This document shows positions 53,245-61,827 of a stretch of DNA of 64,000 nt, piece by piece; within the stretch, counting starts at the first letter, position 1, and the number at the start of each line of letters is the position of its first letter. This DNA is from Bacteroidota bacterium (GTDB lineage Bacteria > Bacteroidota > Bacteroidia > Cytophagales > Cytophagaceae): positions 1 to 64,000 of the forward strand of contig JAEVZS010000026.1 in assembly GCA_023392125.1 (NCBI GenBank), written 5' to 3'. The translations under genes and the position numbers were made by a program. The notes beneath the pieces were generated by a model. The model saw only the letters and a list, made by a program, of their open reading frames with translations. It was not told the DNA's origin and ran no database searches.

Positions 53245-53411
53245 ACTTTTTGTTTCCCGCTGGTTTCGCTGACTACCACTGATTTATTGAGCGACATTTT
53301 TCTGCGGGCTTTTGCGTTATCTGCGGAAGCTTTTTATCTCCCATAGTTTTTATAGTACAGCATCTGTTTAATCAACCTGTTTCTGCATGCATCTGCGGGA
53401 ATTTTCTATCC

Positions 53412-54422
53412 TTACATCAGAATATTATTATTTGCCACTATCGGTTCGGGCAGTTCTTTCTCATCGAGCATATCCCGCATATCAATTTCTATCATTCGGC
53501 TGATTTGGGTAACAGGAATATCGTTTGCTCCGCCCTCAAAAGGATTTACCGCAACTTCGCCAACCACATCAAGCGTATGAAACACCCAGCAGACAGCAGA
53601 CGAAATCACAATATTGAGCCAGATAGTATAGCCTTCCATAAAGGTTCCGTTGCCCAGCTTATCCATCGGCTCCAATAAACCAAAGGGTACCATTGTTATA
53701 AAAATGAACATCAGATAAGTAGCGACAGAAGCGAAGTTTCGGGGATAAGGAAAATTTTTGATGCGCTCCACTTTCCCCTGATCATCAGTAAGCCTCATGA
53801 TAGCCTCCTGCAAGAATTTCCATTCGAAATCGTTGATAATACCGTTTTTCTTTAAATCAGAAAGGTTTTCAGACTGTAAGGCGATCAGCTGCGTTGCTCT
53901 GTTCTTCTTGGACAGGATATATTGAAGCTCATCTTCGGGCAGATATTTTTTCAGCTCGTCTTCCAGCTTGTTATCCCATTCAGGCACGGTATATCTGCAA
54001 TCCTTATATTTTTTGTAGTTATCACGAAGCATATTTTCCCAGTTTCTCGGCTCCCGCAACTGAAAACGCAGAGCCGTAAGCCAGGCAAAATGCCGGAAAA
54101 ACATTCGTCTTACGGCTTAGCTCCGTTTCCCTCCCGCAGCATCACGAAGTGTATAGGCAAAGCTTCGGCTATCGTTGATGATAGCCCCGTAAATCTGACG
54201 CGCTTCCCAGATACGTCCATAACTCGCATTGTTCTTAAACCCGACAATAAACGCAAGAGCCGTACCCAAAATAGCAACAGGCTGCCAGGGAATCGTCAAA
54301 AATGTCCAGCCAAGAACTCGGTATACTATTGTCGGAACAGCTACCAGGACAATCATTATCAGGGTGTCTTTCAGTGTCCAGGTAAAAAATTCAATTGGAG
54401 AATATCGTTTCCCGGTATGCAT
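53412..54422 (-). pseudogene. Bestrophin-family (UPF0187) channel gene interrupted by one in-frame stop
   Basis: Two collinear pieces in the same frame make a complete bestrophin homologue of about 336 codons. Residues 1-101 (YSPIEFFTWTLKDTLIMIVL, GFKNNASYGRIWEARQIYGA) end at a TAA at 54117-54119. The frame continues at once with AVRRMFFRHFAWLTALRFQL and on to FASVATYLMFIFITMVPFGL and ISSAVCWVFHTLDVVGEVAVNPFEGG, the family's conserved end. There is no frame shift: one codon (for example GAA to TAA) is changed. A second ATG four codons on (54104) could restart translation, but the piece would lack the first membrane helices. The intact family forms anion channels in the inner membrane. A sequencing error cannot be excluded. 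Confidence 0.82.
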
Positions 54423-54486
54423 ATCGCTTTGTTTGAGTTATTGTTGACTTATGACTGGTATATCAATATCGCTTAGTCCGTGACCA

Positions 54487-55350
54487 TTACATATTCTTAA
54501 AAACCTTTGGCGACATTCCTGTCTTTTTCCTGAAAAACCGTGCAAAATAATTCGGATAGTCAAAGCCCAGGCTATAGGAGATTTCTGAAATAGACAATGA
54601 GGTATTCTTCAATTTATCCTTTGCCAGTTTCAGAACAAAATCCTGAATATGTTCAATAGGCGATTCGCCCGTAAAATGCTTGACCAGATCCCCGAAATAG
54701 TTGGGCGACAAATTGGCTTTCTGTGCAAAATAAGCTACCGACGGCATTCCCGAAACACCGTCTTCCCTACTGTAATACTCGTTGAGGTTTTTGTAAAAAT
54801 CTTCTACTACCTGATGATATACGGCACTCCGTGTGTCAAACTGTCTATCGTAATAGATTTGCGTATAAGACAAAATCAATGTGATGTAAGAAACGATAAC
54901 ATCTTTGGAATAATGTGGCTTCTGAAATTCATCATAGGTTTTCTTAAATAGATCCCATAGCAAAACTTCTTCCTCTTTGATCAGATACAGCGCCTCGTGA
55001 TTGTTGTAGTAGACAAAGTTATACGCCTTGGCAACACGGTGTATCAGTTTGGCATCCACCATAATGGCATATCCGGAATTGGGTTCGTTTACATCCCAGG
55101 CCATCGTGTTTTGCGGAGAATCCACATATAGAAAAGAATTGGCCTGGTCTTCAAATTTCCGGTCAATAATCCGGTTCTTTTCCAAAGGCGGTTTTATGGC
55201 CAGCAGATAGAAATCAATATTTACCTTTTGGGATTTACGCAGGATATCCTTCTCATTTTCAAAATTAACAATGTGCAAATTCTCATTTTTGACAGGCGAA
55301 AACCTCGCATAATCCACAAAACCCTGTATATTAAATATTTTCTTAATCAT
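54487..55350 (-). CDS. AraC-family transcriptional regulator
   Basis: The product is 287 residues from the ATG at 55350 (MIKKIFNIQGFVDYARFS); a 40-codon upstream extension is not needed. The N-terminal cupin-like effector region covers about 1-165 and the C-terminal double helix-turn-helix about 190-287. The latter shows SVAYFAQKANLSPNYFGDLVKHFTG and ISEISYSLGFDYPNYFARFFRKKTG, the AraC signature. This subgroup is very common in Bacteroidota next to short-chain dehydrogenases and alpha/beta hydrolases. It lies 64 bp upstream of the broken bestrophin gene on the same strand. Confidence 0.9.
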   Translation of the reverse strand: MIKKIFNIQGFVDYARFSPVKNENLHIVNFENEKDILRKSQKVNIDFYLLAIKPPLEKNRIIDRKFEDQANSFLYVDSPQNTMAWDVNEPNSGYAIMVDAKLIHRVAKAYNFVYYNNHEALYLIKEEEVLLWDLFKKTYDEFQKPHYSKDVIVSYITLILSYTQIYYDRQFDTRSAVYHQVVEDFYKNLNEYYSREDGVSGMPSVAYFAQKANLSPNYFGDLVKHFTGESPIEHIQDFVLKLAKDKLKNTSLSISEISYSLGFDYPNYFARFFRKKTGMSPKVFKNM

Positions 55351-55692
55351 TTTATCCTGACTAAATAATACCCCAAAATACACATTTATGAAGGCTGTAT
55401 GCGGATACTTTTTAATGATAAAAGGATACTTTTTACAGATTACCTGACCCAAAAATATAGCACAATACACTCATTTCTTTTTACAGAGAGATATTACTTA
55501 ACAAGTAAATATATTGATAATGTATTGGTTACACCAAAATATCGAAATGTTTCTTTATGTAACTCTATGAGATTTTCCTCCGATTGCTATCGTAATTATG
55601 TAGTGTTGGAGTGGAGTAATCAGGCTCCTGATCTTTATTATTCTCCCTCATTTTTTGTCACATATTTTTGTCACACGAGAGATTTAAAACAA
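55351..55692. other. Spacer upstream of the AraC gene
   Basis: The 342 bp are AT-rich with no convincing gene; the longer plus-strand frame here has no recognisable motif. The promoter of the AraC gene should lie in its left part. Confidence 0.45.
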
Positions 55693-55719
55693 AAAAACCC
55701 TTGATAATCAAGGGTTTTT
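55693..55719 (-). terminator. Terminator of the tRNA transcript
   Basis: The perfect 12-bp stem AAAAACCCTTGA (55693-55704) pairs with TCAAGGGTTTTT (55708-55719) with a three-base loop. It lies 4 bp after the 3' end of tRNA-Leu in the minus direction and has a U-rich tail on that strand. Confidence 0.85.
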
Positions 55720-55723
55720 GTCG

Positions 55724-55807
55724 TACCAGGAGCGGGAATCGAACCCGCACGGACTAATGTCCACAAGATTTTAAGTCTTGCGTGTCTACCAGTTCCACCA
55801 TCCCGGC
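55724..55807 (-). tRNA. tRNA-Leu(UAA)
   Basis: On the minus strand the gene starts GCCGGGATGGTGGAACTGG. It has an anticodon stem-loop CAAGA-CTTAAAA-TCTTG (anticodon UAA), a long variable arm as expected for class II leucine tRNA, and a T arm with GGGTTCGATTCCC. The acceptor pairs include two wobbles. CCA is not encoded. The distance to tRNA-Gly (81 bp) and the shared orientation suggest one transcript. Confidence 0.93.
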
Positions 55808-55888
55808 GTTAAGGTAATTGCCTCAACTTTTACTTTTAAGCGGTTAAAAAAACAAAGACGTCACTGTCGCAACGTCTCCTGCTATGCC

Positions 55889-55964
<76 letters not shown>

Positions 55965-56173
55965 TTATTTTGTTCCGTAATTGGATTGCAAAGGTAGCAC
56001 ATAAAACCAACTTGTCAATATCTCTTTTAAAATTTTTTTCCATAAAATCTGAAATAAATTGTTCTTCAAAATATTACAATGAAATATTTTTTCACTCTCT
56101 TTATTACTCCAAACATTCCGGGTTTGAAAAACTTATTACAGTTGAATTATTTCATTTTAAAAACCCATTTTTT

Positions 56174-57841
56174 ATGAGTACGAAGATTCAAAAAATTCTG
56201 GATGCTTATCGTCCGGACTCAAGATATAGTACCCGTGTTGCGTATTTCTCCATGGAGTTTGCCATTGACCAGGCACTGAAAACATACTCCGGTGGTCTCG
56301 GCTTTCTGGCCGGCTCTCATATGCGCAGCGCGTATGCTTTGCGACAAAACATGATCGGTATAGGTATCTTATGGAAAAACGGCTACTACGACCAGACAAG
56401 ATATTCCGACGGCTCTCTTAAGCCGGCTTTTGTTGCCAAGGATTATTCCTTTCTGGAAGATACCGAGATCATTTTTACTATTCGTATACATGACAGTCCC
56501 GTACATGTAAAAGCATATCTGCTGAAGCCGGATACTTTCAGGACAGCTCCGGTCTTTCTGCTTAGTACGGATATCGAAGAAAATGACTATGTAAGCCGTA
56601 CAATATCTCATAATCTGTATGACAGCATAGAATCTACCCGTATTGCCCAGTCAATGCTGCTTGGAATAGGTGGAGCCAAGCTGCTGGACCTTCTGGGCAT
56701 ACACATCAACATATACCACATGAATGAGGGCCATGCCCTCCCGCTGACTTTTTACCTGTATAACAAGTACGGAAGCATTGAAGAAGTGAAGCGCAGAGTT
56801 GTTTTTACCACACACACCCCAGAAATGGCCGGCAATGAGGAGCATTCGGTATTTACGTTAAACAACATGACATTCTTTGACGAACTTCCCAAAGAAGAGG
56901 CCGTCAGACTTGTGCAAAGCGATGGAGAAACAATCAGTTATACATTGTCAGCGCTCAGAATGGCCAAGCGCTCAAACGCCGTTTCGTCCATTCACAGAAA
57001 AGTGGCCAATGAAATGTGGGGCAGCTACAACGATATTTCCGAAATAATCGGGATCACCAATGCCCAGAACAAAGATTACTGGACCGACCCGGTAATGAAA
57101 GAAGCGTTTGAAAATGACAATGACGATTTACTTGTAAAGCGTAAAAAAGAGCTGAAGAAAGCATTATTCCGGATCGTTGCCGACCAATGCGGAAAATTGT
57201 TTGATCCGGATGTATTAACCATCGTATGGGCAAGAAGATTTGCCGGATATAAAAGAGCCTGGCTTATCATGGAAGATTTTGAAATATTCCGGGAGCTGGT
57301 CAGTCAGCAAAAAACACCCGTTCAGATTATCTGGGCCGGTAAACCTTATCCAAAATCCCAGCCCGATCTGGATTTGTTCAATCATATTTATAACAAAACC
57401 AAAAACCTGGATCGCTGCGCCGTACTCCTGGGTTATGAGCTGGAATTGTCTGCTCATCTGAAAAAGGGATCTGATATATGGCTCAATACGCCAAGGTATG
57501 CTCATGAGGCATCGGGAACCAGCGGTATGACTGCAGCGATGAATGGCTCAGTCAATCTTTCTGTTCCGGACGGCTGGATTCCGGAATTTGCAAAAGATGG
57601 CGAAAACGCATTCCTTATCGATCTTGCCGATGCTGCCCTTACTCAGGAAGAGAAAGACCAGCAGGAAGCCCGTAACCTGATCCGTAAGCTGAAAGACGAG
57701 GTTTTGCCACTCTACTACAATGACCGAAAGAAATGGCTTAAAATACAGAAGCAGGCAGCCAGAGACATTCATCCGTTTTTTGATTCAGACCGGATGGCTA
57801 TTGATTATTATAACGAGCTATACAATTACGGAAAAATGTAA
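56174..57841 (+). CDS. glgP: Short alpha-glucan phosphorylase homologue (GT35) lacking the PLP lysine
   Basis: The product is 555 residues from the ATG at 56174 (MSTKIQKILDAY). The open frame continues far upstream through the tRNA genes, but that part is not coding. GT35 motifs are present: RVAYFSMEFAIDQALKTYSG, GGLGFLAGSHMRSA, IYHMNEGHALPL, TTHTPEMAGNEEHS, VWARRFAGYKRAWLI and HEASGTSGMTAAMNGSVNLS. In characterised enzymes the last block reads ...SGMKAALNG or GNMKFALNG, and its Lys holds pyridoxal phosphate. Here Thr453 replaces it. The enzyme may use another mechanism or only bind glucan; the whole subgroup may share this state. Glycogen phosphorolysis is therefore uncertain. Confidence 0.85.
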   Translation: MSTKIQKILDAYRPDSRYSTRVAYFSMEFAIDQALKTYSGGLGFLAGSHMRSAYALRQNMIGIGILWKNGYYDQTRYSDGSLKPAFVAKDYSFLEDTEIIFTIRIHDSPVHVKAYLLKPDTFRTAPVFLLSTDIEENDYVSRTISHNLYDSIESTRIAQSMLLGIGGAKLLDLLGIHINIYHMNEGHALPLTFYLYNKYGSIEEVKRRVVFTTHTPEMAGNEEHSVFTLNNMTFFDELPKEEAVRLVQSDGETISYTLSALRMAKRSNAVSSIHRKVANEMWGSYNDISEIIGITNAQNKDYWTDPVMKEAFENDNDDLLVKRKKELKKALFRIVADQCGKLFDPDVLTIVWARRFAGYKRAWLIMEDFEIFRELVSQQKTPVQIIWAGKPYPKSQPDLDLFNHIYNKTKNLDRCAVLLGYELELSAHLKKGSDIWLNTPRYAHEASGTSGMTAAMNGSVNLSVPDGWIPEFAKDGENAFLIDLADAALTQEEKDQQEARNLIRKLKDEVLPLYYNDRKKWLKIQKQAARDIHPFFDSDRMAIDYYNELYNYGKM

Positions 57842-57851
57842 GCACAACCTA

Positions 57852-59294
57852 TCAGGGAGTCATATGTCCCGGAGACAATGGCTCCCTTTCATTTTTTTCC
57901 TGGTCCAGCATTTTTCCCATAAAGATTAAGGAAAGCCCCATACTGAATACCACCATAGTAGGAAACTGCCCGATTACCTGATTACCATAACTCGCAAACA
58001 ATACCCCCAAAACCCCGGCATAAATACCGCATAACTTTTGTTTGAGGTATACGTCTCTGAGGTTGAGGATTTGCATAAATCCACCGATCAGAATGGCAAG
58101 CAGCATTCCTATGTATATAACAAGCCCCACCATACCGGTCTCCGCCCAGATACGGACAAACCAGCTGTCAGTCGGGGTTTCGGCAAGAAAGCTTCCTGGC
58201 TTAAAACGCTGCCCCCAGTATCCGCTGCTTCCTATCCCGCCGCCGAAAGGTCTGGTAGAAAGGTATTCCCCGAATTTCTTCTGATTCTCCAGCCTCACCT
58301 GAAAGGATGCATCATCCTGAGGTCTGACCGCCGAGCGCATACGCTGAATATTGTAATTACTTGCACCAATATAGGTAAAGCGCAGCAGGAAGAATATTGA
58401 CCCCAACACAAAAAGCCCGATCGCAAATGTTTTAAAATTCTTATCCAGAAGGAAATAAACCATCGCACCTACATAAACGAACAATGCTCCTCTGGTTCCT
58501 GATATCAGCATACCATAACCGGTAATAACTCCGGTAAACAGATACAGCATTCGTAGTGTAAAATTCTCTGCCCGGACTGCTGCAATAAGCATGGTGAGCG
58601 ACGTAAAGGACATAAAAGCTCCAAACTGTCCCGCATCAGAATAGAAAGAAAATATTCGAAGCTTCCCAAACAATACATGTTGCTGGGCTGCTCCAGCTGC
58701 CAGCCAGGCCAGTTCGGCAGAATCGAGCCCGATCACCGATTGTTTTATACCATAGGCTGCACTCACAATCCCGCCGACACACCAGATGATCATAAAAATA
58801 TGTAAACTTCTCTGAGTTTTAAAAATCAGAAAAGTCAGTATCACCATAATAAAGAGGTAAATAGACACCGATCTTGAAGCGTAAAACCACGGAAGTATTC
58901 CTATCGATTCCGGATTAAAAATTTCCATAACAGAATAAAACATCCAGACACTGACTGCCAGGACTAATACATTTCCCAGTCGCTTATAGTCTTCGGCTTC
59001 GGAATGAAAAAGCGCGGCAACCACGGCTGAAAGCAGCACTCCGTCAATAAACAGGCTGAATGGCATCGTAATATACCGGCCCAATCCGTTTATGATAAAC
59101 GAAAGAATTAAAACCAGGATCAGTCCGGTTTGCGGTTTATCAAACAACAGGTAAACTATATAGGCAACAAACGGCATCACTATAATTGCAGCGATAACGG
59201 GAAACTTACCCATATAAATTACCCAGGAAAGCGCCAGCGCCAGAAATGCCAGCAAAGGGATGGCAAGCGTTTTATTTTTGGATAAAGTTGTCAA
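57852..59294 (-). CDS. O-antigen ligase-like/Wzy-type polysaccharide polymerase
   Basis: The 480-residue inner-membrane protein has about eleven transmembrane helices. It has a large periplasmic loop (about residues 310-380) containing RPQDDASFQVRLENQKKFGE and RPFGGGIGSSGYWGQRFKPG, the PF04932 (Wzy_C) pattern, with the conserved HxxxxW-like region replaced by TPTDSWFVRIWAETG. It probably polymerises or ligates the repeat units flipped by the next protein. Its start overlaps the flippase stop by 4 bp (59291-59294). It is the last gene of the operon. The terminator of glgP lies inside its 3' end. Confidence 0.85.
   Translation of the reverse strand: MTTLSKNKTLAIPLLAFLALALSWVIYMGKFPVIAAIIVMPFVAYIVYLLFDKPQTGLILVLILSFIINGLGRYITMPFSLFIDGVLLSAVVAALFHSEAEDYKRLGNVLVLAVSVWMFYSVMEIFNPESIGILPWFYASRSVSIYLFIMVILTFLIFKTQRSLHIFMIIWCVGGIVSAAYGIKQSVIGLDSAELAWLAAGAAQQHVLFGKLRIFSFYSDAGQFGAFMSFTSLTMLIAAVRAENFTLRMLYLFTGVITGYGMLISGTRGALFVYVGAMVYFLLDKNFKTFAIGLFVLGSIFFLLRFTYIGASNYNIQRMRSAVRPQDDASFQVRLENQKKFGEYLSTRPFGGGIGSSGYWGQRFKPGSFLAETPTDSWFVRIWAETGMVGLVIYIGMLLAILIGGFMQILNLRDVYLKQKLCGIYAGVLGVLFASYGNQVIGQFPTMVVFSMGLSLIFMGKMLDQEKNEREPLSPGHMTP
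57855..57893 (+). terminator. Terminator of the glucan phosphorylase gene, inside the end of the convergent gene
   Basis: GGGAGTCA (57855-57862) pairs with TGGCTCCC (57879-57886) with one wobble, followed by TTTCATTTTTTT. It lies 13 bp after the glgP stop and overlaps the last codons of the polymerase gene. Confidence 0.7.
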
Positions 59295-60628
59295 TGTGTT
59301 GCCGGTTTGATTTTGTTTAAGATTTTCGCCAGATATAGTTTGAGCTCACCTGCTCCTTTGTAAAGGATGTTTCTATAAGAGAAGTCAATATATTTTCTCA
59401 GAAAAACCATTCCCAGAAAGACCCCGGTAGTAAATGTGATAATAGAAACAACTGCTACCGGAAAAACTTTACCTGTCAATTTAATTACCAATACATCGCC
59501 CACTATGTTTACCGTAAGCATAAGGATCACCTTAAGAAAGTTAAGCGAAGGCTTGTTGAGAATATCCAGCGCCACCCCGGAATATCTGTCAATAGGCATA
59601 AACAGGGCAAAAATGGCAAAAACACGAAATATATTGGCAGCGGCGCCATACCCCTCTCCACCCAAAATACGAACCAGCGGATCTGCAAATAAAATACTCA
59701 GTATGACAAACGGTATCAGTATAAGAGTAAAGGCTCCGGATGTCCGCTCAAAGAAATCGGACACCTTTGATTTTTCTCCGCTGTTAAGAAAAGACGACAT
59801 CAATGGCAGCGCAGTAGCAACAAAGCTTCGGAGCGGAATCTCGACAATCTCAAAAAGCTTCAGAGGCACACTGTACAATGCTACAGCCTCTGCATTAATC
59901 AATGCGCCGATAATAAGGGTATCGGAATTTCTTAGGAGATTTGCCCCGAGCATTGTTCCCATACTGTATTTACCAAAGTTGAAAAGACTGGCAAGACAGG
60001 ATCGTCTGGCATGTAGAATCAGGCTTATCCCCGTCCACCGGCACAGCAGACAAACAATGCTGCATACTACCTGAGAACCGATATAGCTGAATACAACCAG
60101 TTCCAATGACAGGCGGTTCAAAAAAAACAGAATGCAGGATACAAAGCAGAAAAGTATGATCGAGCGTATAAAAAGCAGATGCTGAAAACGCATCCGTGCC
60201 TGTAAATACCATGCGGCAAAATTGAAAGGCAGGCTCACCAGTATAAGCACCGGATACCATTTAAAAAACAGCAGTACGCCCTGTGTCCGGATACTATAAG
60301 ATGCTATAATATATAATACAAGGCAGATAAGAGCTCCGGCTAATGTAGTCAGTAAAGCAAAAACCCATCCGGTGCCCACCACAACTTTTTGTTCTTCCGA
60401 ATCTTTGCCGGACAGAAATTTAATAAGTCCGGTTTGCAACAAGCCGGTACGCATCATTTCGACCAGCGTGGTAAGCGTAAGAAACAGAATCCAGTTCCCA
60501 AACACATCTTTATCCAGATAGCGTACCAAAATCGCAAAGCTTATAAACCCCAGCCCCGATGCTGCTATATTCCCTCCAAGACTCAGAAAATTATTGTTCT
60601 TGACAACCTTCGTTAAAAATCGCTTCAT
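59291..60628 (-). CDS. Wzx-type polysaccharide flippase
   Basis: The 445-residue protein of the MATE/MVF-like polysaccharide export fold has about twelve helices. It opens with LSLGGNIAASGLGFISFAIL and has FGKYSMGTMLGANLLRNSDTL, SVPLKLFEIVEIPLRSF and ILGGEGYGAAANIFRVFAIF, typical of Wzx/PST family transporters. It should flip undecaprenyl-linked repeat units across the inner membrane. Both junctions are 4-bp overlaps with the polymerase and glycosyltransferase genes. Confidence 0.9.
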   Translation of the reverse strand: MKRFLTKVVKNNNFLSLGGNIAASGLGFISFAILVRYLDKDVFGNWILFLTLTTLVEMMRTGLLQTGLIKFLSGKDSEEQKVVVGTGWVFALLTTLAGALICLVLYIIASYSIRTQGVLLFFKWYPVLILVSLPFNFAAWYLQARMRFQHLLFIRSIILFCFVSCILFFLNRLSLELVVFSYIGSQVVCSIVCLLCRWTGISLILHARRSCLASLFNFGKYSMGTMLGANLLRNSDTLIIGALINAEAVALYSVPLKLFEIVEIPLRSFVATALPLMSSFLNSGEKSKVSDFFERTSGAFTLILIPFVILSILFADPLVRILGGEGYGAAANIFRVFAIFALFMPIDRYSGVALDILNKPSLNFLKVILMLTVNIVGDVLVIKLTGKVFPVAVVSIITFTTGVFLGMVFLRKYIDFSYRNILYKGAGELKLYLAKILNKIKPATH

Positions 60629-61827
60629 TGTACGATATACTTTTTAATCCTGATAGCCTCGATTGCCTCGGACAATTCTTCCGCTTTATTTTCCCATGAG
60701 TTTCTGGAAGCAATTTTAATTCTTCGTCTTATTTCCTGTTCGGTGGAGCTCAGATGCGACCGGACCAGTTTCAGAAAATGCTCTTTATCATCCGCAACAC
60801 TAACTACACAGTCCAGGTCACTTATATAGGCAAAATCCGTCATCACTACCGGTTTGCCGGCAGCCAGATATTCATTGATTTTCAAAGGATACACACCTCT
60901 GGTGGTTGTACTTTTTATATAAGGAATAATACACACATCAACATCAACAAGAAAACCCGGTACTTCTTCAGGTTTTCTGCTTCCGGCAAAGATCACATTG
61001 GGATAATGAATCAACTGTTCCCTGGCCTCGCGATTGGGAGTACGACCGACAAGCAAAAAATCAGCCTCAGGCATATTCCGGACCAGATAATGCATGCATT
61101 CCGTATCAAAACGTTCATCAATACTTCCTGTATAGCCTATCAGAGGACGCACTTTCTGTCTTCTGGGCTGGCTGGCTACCTGATTAAACAGACTGAGATC
61201 CACGCCATTTTTAACAACAAAACAATTGGGGTGCAGATGGCATTTTGATTCATACAATGCGTCTGACGTAGTGACAACCCCATCCACCTTGCGGATATAA
61301 TCCTTTTCGATGGAAGGACCATGAAATGAATAAAAAGCATCGCCCTTTATTTCGTCATAGCAATAATAAATATTAAGCGATTCCCTGAAAGCACCTGCCA
61401 GATGAAGGCCAAAAAAAGGGTTGTAGCCGTTTATCAGTATCGGATTAGAAATACCAAGCTTTATGAGTGCATCATTGATCGATTTTCTGATCAGAAAGCA
61501 ATTTAACTGGAGCAATGCTCTGTATGGATTATCCCATTTCACCCAGTTGACCGGCAAAACCGGCGGCGGCGTAAGTACATAAATATCAGCCCCGTACTTA
61601 GTCTTCACCTTTCTGAGCCTCGGTTTTATACCTAATATCCTTTTGACCGGAACTTTGTCTCCCCCATTCGAACCATTAACAAGATCCTTTATTGTAAATT
61701 CATAGTCTACAAAAAGGATCTTGTTATCGAATCTGCTAAACTCATGCATTAACTGAACCAATGTATTGGGAAACTCACTATCCCATGTCGTCAACGGCAT
61801 ACACAAAACAGACTCATTTCTTATCAT
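60625..61827 (-). CDS. Glycosyltransferase, GT-B fold (GT4-like)
   Basis: The product has 400 residues. The C-terminal Rossmann domain has GYTGSIDERFDTECMHYLV, EADFLLVGRTPN, NVIFAGSRKPEEVPGFLVD and PLKINEYLAAGKPVV, where the last gives the EX7E-like acceptor-nucleotide motif. The N-terminal domain contains LINGYNPFFGLHLAGAF. It probably adds a sugar to the lipid-linked repeat unit at the cytoplasmic face; donor and acceptor are unknown. It is coupled by 4-bp overlaps to the Wzz-like gene upstream and the flippase downstream. Confidence 0.9.
   Translation of the reverse strand: MIRNESVLCMPLTTWDSEFPNTLVQLMHEFSRFDNKILFVDYEFTIKDLVNGSNGGDKVPVKRILGIKPRLRKVKTKYGADIYVLTPPPVLPVNWVKWDNPYRALLQLNCFLIRKSINDALIKLGISNPILINGYNPFFGLHLAGAFRESLNIYYCYDEIKGDAFYSFHGPSIEKDYIRKVDGVVTTSDALYESKCHLHPNCFVVKNGVDLSLFNQVASQPRRQKVRPLIGYTGSIDERFDTECMHYLVRNMPEADFLLVGRTPNREAREQLIHYPNVIFAGSRKPEEVPGFLVDVDVCIIPYIKSTTTRGVYPLKINEYLAAGKPVVMTDFAYISDLDCVVSVADDKEHFLKLVRSHLSSTEQEIRRRIKIASRNSWENKAEELSEAIEAIRIKKYIVQ

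Noticed and set aside
55399..55704. Plus-strand frame of about 100 codons upstream of the tRNA genes
   Set aside because: Composition is random-like, it covers the AraC promoter region and runs into the tRNA terminator; no motif.
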